From NCBI GenBank assembly GCA_021202335.1, contig JAJQDE010000060.1, positions 1 through 34,545 on the forward strand: a stretch of 34,545 bases of DNA, written 5' to 3'. The first letter of the stretch is position 1. Every line of letters starts with the position of its first letter. Shown here piece after piece: positions 1 through 5,580 of the stretch. Origin of the DNA: Lachnospiraceae bacterium. GTDB lineage: Bacteria; Bacillota; Clostridia; Lachnospirales; Lachnospiraceae. Under the pieces are notes generated by a model. It made no database searches. It saw only the letters and a list, made by a program, of their open reading frames with translations, and was not told where the DNA came from. The position numbers and the translations under genes were made by a program.

Positions 1-5
1 TATAA

Positions 6-188
6 AAACACAAATCCGAAATACCATATTCTCCTTACTCTCGATCGCACGGAGATGTTAATAAGAGACAGATAAAAGATGGTGCACAGAAAATAGGTGA
101 ACATATATATGGGAAATCTATAACGGATTCTTGTTTGGGATGGGATAAAACAGAACAGTTGATTTATGAAATGGCAGAGTTATTATAA
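6..188 (+). CDS. C-terminal fragment of an unknown protein
   Basis: An open frame runs from just after a stop at 3-5 to a TAA at 186-188. Its last 45 or so residues have a protein-like composition and end in a hydrophobic helix-like segment (QLIYEMAELL). No ATG or GTG with a ribosome site is visible, and the frame is closed at its left end. It is therefore either the tail of a gene broken by a frameshift or stop near position 5, or a remnant. I do not recognise the family. It lies in the same AT-rich mobile DNA as the GTPase gene that follows. Confidence 0.3.
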   Translation, partial: KHKSEIPYSPYSRSHGDVNKRQIKDGAQKIGEHIYGKSITDSCLGWDKTEQLIYEMAELL

Positions 189-227
189 ACAATGGGTTCG
201 TAAACATATTCATAAACTCATATAGTC

Positions 228-256
228 TTGACATAGTGAACAAGTCATGGTATATG
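228..256 (+). promoter_or_regulatory. Sigma-A promoter upstream of the GTPase gene
   Basis: TTGACA at 228-233 is a perfect -35 box. A 17-base spacer leads to TATATG at 251-256, preceded by TGG, which gives an extended -10. It faces the GTPase gene and leaves a leader of about 175 bases that contains a hairpin at 281-297 and a terminator-like hairpin at 373-411. Confidence 0.6.
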
Positions 257-280
257 TAATTTATGCAGATAAGAAAATTA

Positions 281-297
281 AGTAGCTACCCGCTACT
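281..297 (+). promoter_or_regulatory. Leader hairpin in the GTPase mRNA
   Basis: AGTAGC (281-286) and GCTACT (292-297) are perfectly complementary around a five-base loop. The hairpin lies between the promoter at 228-256 and the terminator-like structure at 373-411. It may be part of an attenuation leader, but no function can be read directly. Confidence 0.4.
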
Positions 298-372
298 GAA
301 ATGACCAAATTCTGTGCAATGAGATGTAAAGCTAATAATGGGGCAATGCACCCATTTATTTGAGTTATATAT

Positions 373-412
373 GTCCATAGCGTCCAGTTTTGGTCGTTTA
401 TGGACTTTTTTA
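373..412 (+). terminator. Terminator or attenuator in the GTPase leader
   Basis: GTCCATA (373-379) pairs perfectly with TATGGAC (399-405), followed directly by a run of six T (406-411). The 19-base loop can form a small inner stem (CCA with TGG). It ends 28 bases before the GTPase start codon and after the likely promoter. It would therefore stop most transcripts from 228-256 unless something antagonises it. Confidence 0.6.
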
Positions 413-439
413 TTGTAAAAAATTACGGAGGTGAAACTT

Positions 440-2515
440 GTGAGCATTTATAGGAATTTGCAGCCACATGTACATGTATTAAAATTGACTGGTGGTACGG
501 GAGATGGTAAGACGGAGATTGCAACAGTATTTGCATCCAAAGAAGCCAGAGCTGTATTATTAAGAGGTGTTGGACGAACAAATTCAACCTTAAAGGAACG
601 GTTGTTAGTGTATTCTGAGGAGTATACAGATAAGCTTTTAGTGGCTGTAAAGTTAAATATGGAACCATATGATAAGTTAAGTTTGAGTGATTTATTTGTT
701 TCGTCGGTTGCAAAAGTAGTTAGGAGTCAGGGGAAAGTAGTGGCTTCTATTGTTGGGAGAGCTGAAGAAGAACTGGAGAAATATTTAATTCAGGAAATGC
801 AAGCAAAGAATAATGCAAAAGCAGTCCTGTCATTTTTGTCAGAAGAGCAGAAAACAAAAATTGTGAGCGACTTGGTAGATATATACCATAACTACCATAT
901 GTCAGAGCATAATTATGAAATTTATAATAGTGTTAGGAATAATTTGGCGGAAGGCGAAGCAAAAGACAATTCTACAAAATTATTATCTGCTTTAAAAAAT
1001 GAAGTGGAGCGAATGATTGATATGCAGGGAGAAAAATTGCGTGAAAGCTTGTGGGATGTTCTTGCAGAAATAAATCAATGGCTTCATGAAGTGTTTTTTG
1101 AGTATTTCAATAAAAGTGATATTTCAGAAGATAACTATTATTATAAGGAAATTTATTTAGATAACCCAGATGAGACATTTATAGATGCTATGTTTACCGC
1201 CAACGATATTCAAAATGGTCAGAGACTTTCTTTGGAAGTGTTTTGTAATGATATTGTTATTTATATTCCGGTTAGCCAGGCGATAAATAAAATAATCCGG
1301 TCAAATGTGAAAACAAATACTGTTTTTAAAGATAACAGGGACAAAGTTGCATTTGGTATTTTTGACACAAGGGGACTTTTTCATGCGGAAAATACGGAAG
1401 ATGATAATGCCGATTATCTGAGTGATTTATTATATCAAGGTGATGCGGATGCATTATTAATGGTTGCTCCTTTATTTGGAGATTCTAATGAGAAAAAAAT
1501 ACAGGAATTGTATAAAACAGCTTTTGCGACTTACAGTAAACAGATACCGGCTTTTATGATACATAACAAAGTGGATTTATTTGTGGACTCGGTTCGAAAA
1601 GACAGTTATATGGATGATCCTCTTTCGATGGATATGGAGTTGGGACAAGAGTTGTCAAGTCAGGAAATTATAAGTGCTATATCGGCAAGAGAGCAGGAAT
1701 TACGGGAAGAAATACAAAATGCTCAGTCAAAATCCAGACAAAATTTGAAGCTTAAATCATTATCCTGTTATTTAAAAAGAGATGGCTCTATGCAGGAAGA
1801 GATTGTCCGGAAATACAACATATCAAATGTAATTATGACTATATTTTGTGACACAGCTGATTATCTTGAAAAATCAGCTGTCAAGATTCCTGTAAAAACA
1901 GACCGACCGGAAAGTGAAGTTGGTGTAAGAATTGATAAAGAAAGATTAGCAGAAATTGTTCATGAGTATCTGCTGAAGGATACCACAAATAAGAAGGTGT
2001 TTGCACCGGGACTTGAAGATTTAAGACTAAGTATTGGGAAAACGCCGCATGGCAACGCTTATAATGCATTGCGTAGAAGGTTGAAATACGGGGATGGTTA
2101 TACATGCAATATTGACGAATCATATTATTATAATTGTAAGTCTTTTTCCATAAATTTTACAGCCAACTTACGAAACTTTGTTTCTACAGAAATGGTTAAA
2201 AAAATTGTAAAGGAAACCATGAAATTATCTGGTGGATATTTCACGAAGGATAAGGATGAAGAAGAATTCTATTATATTGTAGAGGGTAGAATATTCCCGA
2301 AGATGTTTGTGGGACAGATGTTATATCATAAAGCAATGCTAAGTGCAGAGCAGGAAGCAGTAGGATTTATGGCGCGATTCCAAAAGTTTCTGAAGAATAG
2401 TCAGCGATTTTTTGATAGTGGAAATCTGGACGAACAAGCATATGTGGATGCTATGTACCATGTAGTCTATGAGGCAGCTCAAAGGGCATTAAATATGAAT
2501 GTAACTTTGAGATAG
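440..2515 (+). CDS. Large P-loop GTPase with a long insertion, function unknown
   Basis: The protein has 691 residues. I place the start at GTG 440 because GGAGG at 427-431 is eight bases upstream; the in-frame GTG at 431 overlaps that ribosome site. The G1/Walker A motif GGTGDGKT is at residues 18-25, a G3-like DTRG at 309-312 after a hydrophobic strand, and the G4 motif NKVD at 376-379. The order and spacing of G3 and G4 fit the TRAFAC GTPase class. However, about 285 residues separate G1 from G3, against some 40 to 80 in small GTPases, so a mostly helical, charged domain appears to be inserted there. A C-terminal region of about 300 residues follows. No signal peptide or clear membrane segment is seen. 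It is cargo of the mobile element, AT-rich, with its own promoter and leader. A phage-defence or stress role is only inferred; a dynamin-like relation is possible but unproven. Confidence 0.75.
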   Translation: MSIYRNLQPHVHVLKLTGGTGDGKTEIATVFASKEARAVLLRGVGRTNSTLKERLLVYSEEYTDKLLVAVKLNMEPYDKLSLSDLFVSSVAKVVRSQGKVVASIVGRAEEELEKYLIQEMQAKNNAKAVLSFLSEEQKTKIVSDLVDIYHNYHMSEHNYEIYNSVRNNLAEGEAKDNSTKLLSALKNEVERMIDMQGEKLRESLWDVLAEINQWLHEVFFEYFNKSDISEDNYYYKEIYLDNPDETFIDAMFTANDIQNGQRLSLEVFCNDIVIYIPVSQAINKIIRSNVKTNTVFKDNRDKVAFGIFDTRGLFHAENTEDDNADYLSDLLYQGDADALLMVAPLFGDSNEKKIQELYKTAFATYSKQIPAFMIHNKVDLFVDSVRKDSYMDDPLSMDMELGQELSSQEIISAISAREQELREEIQNAQSKSRQNLKLKSLSCYLKRDGSMQEEIVRKYNISNVIMTIFCDTADYLEKSAVKIPVKTDRPESEVGVRIDKERLAEIVHEYLLKDTTNKKVFAPGLEDLRLSIGKTPHGNAYNALRRRLKYGDGYTCNIDESYYYNCKSFSINFTANLRNFVSTEMVKKIVKETMKLSGGYFTKDKDEEEFYYIVEGRIFPKMFVGQMLYHKAMLSAEQEAVGFMARFQKFLKNSQRFFDSGNLDEQAYVDAMYHVVYEAAQRALNMNVTLR

Positions 2516-2592
2516 CTTTTTATAGAGCCTAATCTTTGTCACGAGTACGAAACTACCCGTTTCGGAAAGAAGGGGAAGAAAACAAATCAGGA

Positions 2593-2621
2593 TTGACAAG
2601 AACTGATGTTCGATATATTAT
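2593..2621 (+). promoter_or_regulatory. Consensus sigma-A promoter upstream of the Com-like gene
   Basis: TTGACA (2593-2598), a spacer of exactly 17 bases and TATTAT (2616-2621) form a near-consensus promoter. It is directed at the small zinc-ribbon gene at 2783 and would transcribe the nested hairpin at 2664-2702. Confidence 0.7.
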
Positions 2622-2663
2622 ATGGATGTGACGTAGTATATACCGTCAATTTTATGATCAGCA

Positions 2664-2702
2664 CTGTCAGGGCATCTTGGGATGCGTCGGAACTCCTGAC
2701 AG
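2664..2702 (+). ncRNA. Nested hairpin, candidate structured leader RNA
   Basis: CTGTCAGG (2664-2671) and CCTGACAG (2695-2702) are perfectly complementary over eight bases. Immediately inside, GCATC (2672-2676) and GATGC (2681-2685) form a second helix stacked on the first, with a TTGG loop. That leaves nine unpaired bases (2686-2694) on the 3' side. The structure lies about 40 bases downstream of the -10 box at 2616-2621 and 80 bases before the next start codon. No T-run follows, so it is not a simple terminator. It could be a cis-regulatory leader, a protein-binding site or a small RNA. The RNA family is not recognised. Confidence 0.45.
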
Positions 2703-2782
2703 AATAGCTTGCGAAGGTTTATTCCCTTTCCTTTGACAAGTACAAAGATGTGAAAAATTTTTGTATCAAAAGGAGAGATAAT

Positions 2783-2995
2783 ATGTCAGATTATCAAGAA
2801 ATGGTAGAATTTAGGTGTAGGAGGCATAATTGTAACAAGTTATTATTGAATTATTACATAACAGGTGTTGGTAGTAACCTTCATTTGGAGGGTATTGAGT
2901 TAAAATGTAACAAATGCAAACGTGTAATTCGTTTTAAGAAATACACAGAGCAGATGTTAATTGAACAATCGGACAACGGAGTGTTCAAAGCATAA
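2783..2995 (+). CDS. Small Com-like zinc-ribbon protein
   Basis: The protein has 70 residues. ATG 2783 is chosen because AAGGAGA lies about seven bases upstream; an earlier in-frame ATG at 2750 has no ribosome site. Two cysteine pairs, C12/C17 and C42/C45, are separated by a beta-rich stretch, which is a zinc-ribbon arrangement. It resembles the Com translational regulator of phage Mu and the many short Com-like proteins in phages and conjugative elements. The tail after C45 is basic (KRVIRFKK), which suits nucleic-acid binding. It follows a consensus promoter and a structured leader, and precedes the XRE regulator gene. A role in regulating element genes is inferred from family and context only. 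Confidence 0.65.
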   Translation: MSDYQEMVEFRCRRHNCNKLLLNYYITGVGSNLHLEGIELKCNKCKRVIRFKKYTEQMLIEQSDNGVFKA

Positions 2996-3029
2996 AAAAT
3001 TAAATTAGGGCGCCACCTGACAAGGGCGG

Positions 3030-3044
3030 CACTGTATAACAGTG
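3030..3044 (+). promoter_or_regulatory. Small hairpin upstream of the terminator
   Basis: CACTG (3030-3034) and CAGTG (3040-3044) pair around the five-base loop TATAA. The hairpin sits between the end of the Com-like gene and the strong terminator at 3055-3111. It may form part of the same structured leader. Confidence 0.35.
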
Positions 3045-3054
3045 TGACAGCACT

Positions 3055-3111
3055 AGAGACGCAGGGGAAAGATAACCGATTCGTGTCGGCTTTCCTTTGC
3101 GTCTCTTTTTG
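3055..3111 (+). terminator. Strong three-part intrinsic terminator
   Basis: AGAGACGCA (3055-3063) pairs with TGCGTCTCT (3098-3106). Within it GGAAAG pairs with CTTTCC and CCGA with TCGG, giving a long interrupted helix, and a T-run follows the last arm. It separates the Com-like gene from the XRE gene at 3163. The loop-side segment GATAACCGA (3071-3079) is also perfectly complementary to TCGGTTATC (3135-3143), just before the XRE ribosome site. A second pairing is therefore possible. Confidence 0.75.
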
Positions 3112-3162
3112 TGCAGGTGATAAAGTCCTTTCTTTCGGTTATCAGCCGGAAAGAGAGGAAAA

Positions 3163-3465
3163 ATGAACAACATTAATGAAAGCGGAGCAAGAATCAAGGA
3201 GTTGCGTATGAAAAAAGGTGTGACACAGGAACAAATGGCAAATGATTTGGGTGTGACTGTGGAAACTGTAAGCAGAATTGAGAGAGGAGTTAGAGGTGCA
3301 TCTATTGATTTGATGTCTATATTGTCAAAATATTTTGATACCACTATTGATTTCTTGGTAAATGGAAAAGAAAACAAAGAATGTAATGATTTATTTCAAG
3401 GATTGGATGAAATCAAGAAAGCAAAAGTAATCGCCATAATGAAGTGCGTGATAGAAAATATTTAG
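3163..3465 (+). CDS. XRE-family helix-turn-helix regulator
   Basis: The protein has 100 residues, with ATG 3163 behind AGAGAGG. Residues of roughly 8 to 65 form a typical lambda-Cro/C1-type HTH: GARIKELRMKKGVTQEQMA, then a recognition helix in the VTVETVSRIERG segment, followed by the usual dimerisation-side helix and FLVNG. The remaining 35 residues are a short helical tail. Such proteins control excision and transfer genes of integrative elements, and this one is placed upstream of the toxin and recombinase genes. Its own mRNA leader carries the terminator at 3055-3111, so its expression may be attenuated. The target is not visible from sequence. Confidence 0.85.
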   Translation: MNNINESGARIKELRMKKGVTQEQMANDLGVTVETVSRIERGVRGASIDLMSILSKYFDTTIDFLVNGKENKECNDLFQGLDEIKKAKVIAIMKCVIENI

Positions 3466-3826
3466 CAAATCAACCTACAAGGACTAGTTACCCGACCTAC
3501 AAGGTCCTAAAAAACCAAAAAATTGTTTAGTAGAATGGGTACATAGTCAACAACGGAAGAAATGAACTTAGAAATGGTTATTAAGACTAATTGCAAGTGA
3601 TTTAAAGAAGTGTTGACTTGAACATTGATAAATTGAATAGGACACGCATACATCTGATTTTATTTTCGCCTTTATCCGTCAGCTTTTGTCTTAGGGATAG
3701 GGGTGGCAGAAACCCGTTTCGTGCGACGAAGCTCCTCGGTTCAGATTGCCTGCTGATAAGTCTCTGATTTATTCGGCGGTTGTGGTGGTCTAGCATTGTG
3801 CCTGTGAAGGTTCTAAGCAGAGGTTT
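3466..3826 (+). other. Intergenic region of the element with short repeats
   Basis: No convincing coding frame is seen here. The left part holds a direct repeat ACCTACAAGG at 3473-3482 and 3495-3504 (22 bases apart). The second copy lies in a perfect small palindrome, GACCT-ACA-AGGTC (3494-3506), and AGGAC (3480-3484) can pair with GTCCT (3504-3508). The rest is of mixed composition with no clear promoter or terminator. A protein-binding site, transfer origin or degraded gene are all possible. Confidence 0.4.
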
Positions 3827-4036
3827 GTGCCTACCGGATTGGCAGCCGGAGATAATGAGATAGAACAGCACCGGAATTTCAGCGAAACGCATTTTCCGGG
3901 AGTGGCTCCCTGTAGATTCCGTCTGGATGGGCATGATGGAGGTGCAGTGTGGGATGAAGCCGTCCCAATGTATGTTACCCGGCTGGGGGAACTGATAGAG
4001 AATCAGCTCAAGAAACTTTTATGGTTTTACGGATAA
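3827..4036 (+). CDS. Doubtful small ORF, possible gene remnant
   Basis: GTG 3827 with AGAGG a few bases upstream opens a 69-residue frame. It is rich in charged residues and ends in an amphipathic helix-like segment (VTRLGELIENQLKKLL). I do not recognise a family. The base composition is more GC-rich than the neighbouring element genes. The UUCG-type hairpin at 4038-4053 begins two bases after the stop. It may be a small conserved element gene, or the 3' end of a gene whose start has decayed in the preceding 350 bases. Confidence 0.3.
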   Translation: MPTGLAAGDNEIEQHRNFSETHFPGVAPCRFRLDGHDGGAVWDEAVPMYVTRLGELIENQLKKLLWFYG

Positions 4037-4037
4037 T

Positions 4038-4053
4038 GTGGCATTCGTGCCAC
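4038..4053 (+). promoter_or_regulatory. UUCG tetraloop hairpin
   Basis: GTGGCA (4038-4043) and TGCCAC (4048-4053) pair perfectly around TTCG, the very stable UUCG tetraloop in RNA. It follows a stop codon at 4034-4036. The downstream bases (GTTGTCCTTTG) are not a clean T-run, so this is at most a weak terminator or an mRNA end-stabilising hairpin. Confidence 0.45.
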
Positions 4054-4066
4054 GTTGTCCTTTGAG

Positions 4067-4114
4067 ATAAGGAAGCTGACACATACATTATTATATGGAG
4101 AGCAGCTTTCTTAT
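4067..4114 (+). repeat. 12-base inverted repeat upstream of the toxin operon
   Basis: ATAAGGAAGCTG (4067-4078) and CAGCTTTCTTAT (4103-4114) are complementary at 11 of 12 positions, with a G-T wobble in RNA at the twelfth. The loop is 24 bases and AT-rich. The repeat ends about 60 bases before the resolvase-like gene and could be an operator for that operon, an mRNA leader structure or a recombination-related site. Confidence 0.4.
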
Positions 4115-4176
4115 TTCAGGGGATAACAGCCGGCATATCTTTCTGTAAAATCTATGAAAGAGCAGGTACAAGAAAT

Positions 4177-4608
4177 ATGTGCAATATTGGAATTGTAGTA
4201 GGAGATGCCGGGGTTAAAATGCCTACGGGTATCTTGTTTATTAACTTCAACAAATCGGAGCGTAATATCCGAAAAAAGGTTGTAAAAATCAGAGAAAAGT
4301 GTATCTCACATGGAATTATCCTGGGACAGGATGTAATCATCAACAAAGGTCCCGACAGAGACATTGACCGTGATGCAGTCAATATGCTTATATCGTTTCT
4401 TCTTGATGGAGAATATCAGATGATTGTGGTGGACAAGCTCACGGACATTACACCTGACTTATCTGATTTGGAGGAGTTTTTGAGTGATGCGGCTGCGATT
4501 GGAGTAAATGTGTTTGAACTTTCCACTATGAAGGTCAGACATCATGTGTATATGGAAGATTGCCCTGAGTGTTCTCCGATTGGAAATATCATAAGGATGT
4601 GGTCCTGA
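4177..4608 (+). CDS. Non-catalytic resolvase-like protein paired with MazF
   Basis: The protein has 143 residues. ATG 4177 has only a weak ribosome site (GCAGG about ten bases away). Residues 60-115 follow the pattern of the serine-resolvase N-terminal domain: acidic turn, helix LISFLLDGEY, strand QMIVVDKL, helix DLEEFLSDAAAIG, strand VNVFEL. The catalytic features are absent: there is no Y-x-R-x-S at the N-terminus, and the usual LDRxxRD reads KLTDITPDL. It is therefore probably a structural or regulatory relative rather than a recombinase. The stop (TGA 4606-4608) is one base from the ATG of the MazF gene, so the two are co-translated. It occupies the position an antitoxin would normally hold, although it does not look like MazE; the antitoxin idea is inference. 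Confidence 0.6.
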   Translation: MCNIGIVVGDAGVKMPTGILFINFNKSERNIRKKVVKIREKCISHGIILGQDVIINKGPDRDIDRDAVNMLISFLLDGEYQMIVVDKLTDITPDLSDLEEFLSDAAAIGVNVFELSTMKVRHHVYMEDCPECSPIGNIIRMWS

Positions 4609-4609
4609 T

Positions 4610-4975
4610 ATGAAGATTAGGCGAGGAGACATATTATATGTTGATTTGGGTGTGCAGTATCAGGGAAGCATTCAGGGCAGTAGGCGTCCTGTGGTGGTAG
4701 TCAGCAACAATATGGCGAACAGGCACAGCACCGTAATTACGGTTGTTCCCTTATCCACTAAAATCAACAAAAAGAAAAAGCTTCCCACTCATGTATTTGT
4801 GTCAGCTTATAAGAGTGTAGGGTTAGAGCAGCATAGTATCGCACTTTGCGAACAGGTAACAGCCCTTGATTACAGTATGATTATTGAGAACATGGGAAAG
4901 GTTGACAAAGATACCCTTGATAGAATAACAAAAGCTGTGCAGGTACAGGTCGGGGTATTTGATAAGTATAACTGA
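4610..4975 (+). CDS. MazF/PemK-family endoribonuclease toxin
   Basis: The protein has 121 residues, the normal length for the family. Hallmarks are RRGDILYVDLG near the N-terminus (residues 4-14), SRRPVVVVSNN (24-34), the central strand TVITVVPLST (41-50), and the C-terminal helix KDTLDRITKAV. Family members are small SH3-fold-like ribonucleases that cut mRNA at short sequences and are neutralised by an antitoxin from the upstream gene. Here the upstream gene, one base away, encodes a resolvase-like protein instead of a MazE/PemI antitoxin. A 9-base-stem terminator follows at 4996-5020, so the pair forms a closed two-gene unit. MazF proteins are frequent in Clostridia mobile elements, where they may stabilise the element. 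Confidence 0.88.
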   Translation: MKIRRGDILYVDLGVQYQGSIQGSRRPVVVVSNNMANRHSTVITVVPLSTKINKKKKLPTHVFVSAYKSVGLEQHSIALCEQVTALDYSMIIENMGKVDKDTLDRITKAVQVQVGVFDKYN

Positions 4976-4995
4976 TAAGAAGGCAGATTTAGCAG

Positions 4996-5020
4996 AGCCG
5001 GGCAGAAATGTCCGGCTTTT
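4996..5020 (+). terminator. Intrinsic terminator after the MazF gene
   Basis: AGCCGGGCA (4996-5004) pairs with TGTCCGGCT (5009-5017) over nine bases, including one G-T pair. It closes a GAAA (GNRA) tetraloop at 5005-5008 and is followed by TTT and A. It begins about 20 bases after the MazF stop. Confidence 0.75.
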
Positions 5021-5155
5021 ACATATCGCTGCTTCGTAGGAGCAGAATATGTCATTCATACAGAACTTATGAATGGAATAGAAGCATAAGTTTCGGTCAT
5101 AGGACAATCTGTGAAAGCAATAAAATAGAAAGAACAGGTGTAAAGAGGTTTGGAT

Positions 5156-5428
5156 ATGGATTTATCAATAGAAGAATTAAAGCGTATGCAGTCTCTGCAT
5201 ATTATGGAGTTGAAAAGAGAAGAACTTGCCAATGCAGAGGATATTGTGATAGATACAAAGAAATGTGTGGGAAGCAGGATAAAGTCTTTTATCGAGCAGA
5301 CGGGAAACCCTTTTGCACAAAATGTAGGAGAATATATTTTGCAGATCGGTTTTATGGATGGAACAGATGATTTAATTGATGACCGTATGGTTTTGCTGAC
5401 GAAAAGGAAAACACAGATTACGGTCTGA
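5156..5428 (+). CDS. Small DUF6870-like protein of mobile elements
   Basis: The protein has 90 residues. ATG 5156 is preferred because AGAGG ends seven bases upstream; a TTG at 5150 is too close to it. The segment TKKCVGSRIKSFIEQTGNP, followed by an FAQNVGEYILQIGF strand pair and DDLIDDRMVLL, matches my recollection of the DUF6870 family, often found next to recombinases in Firmicutes integrative elements. That assignment needs a profile search. No known activity, signal peptide or membrane segment is seen. It lies between the MazF terminator and the recombinase operon and is probably a separate transcript or the first gene of the recombinase transcript. Confidence 0.6.
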   Translation: MDLSIEELKRMQSLHIMELKREELANAEDIVIDTKKCVGSRIKSFIEQTGNPFAQNVGEYILQIGFMDGTDDLIDDRMVLLTKRKTQITV

Positions 5429-5533
5429 AAATCATTTTGAGAAAAATTTAGAATCTCTTTACACACAACAAAAATTATGTTAACCTAGAAGTAGGATTAT
5501 TTCAGTGGGAATCCTGATGATAGGTTTCAATGC

Positions 5534-5550
5534 CCCGTAGGACGGGTTTT
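5534..5550 (+). terminator. Short hairpin with T-run before the recombinases
   Basis: CCCGT (5534-5538) and ACGGG (5542-5546) pair around AGG and are followed by TTTT (5547-5550). The structure ends about 30 bases before the first recombinase ATG. It could be a weak terminator of the upstream gene or an attenuator in the recombinase leader. Confidence 0.4.
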
Positions 5551-5580
5551 GCTAACAATATTTAATCAGGAGGAACGCAG

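Noticed and set aside
3602-3934. A 110-residue minus-strand frame over the repeat-bearing region
   Set aside because: It has no ribosome site, overlaps the opposite-strand frame at 3827, and its composition is not protein-like.
5008-5370. A 120-residue plus-strand frame overlapping the DUF6870-like gene
   Set aside because: It runs in another frame over most of the better-supported gene at 5156-5428. It starts inside the MazF terminator without a ribosome site and is rich in Arg/Cys, as out-of-frame translations often are.
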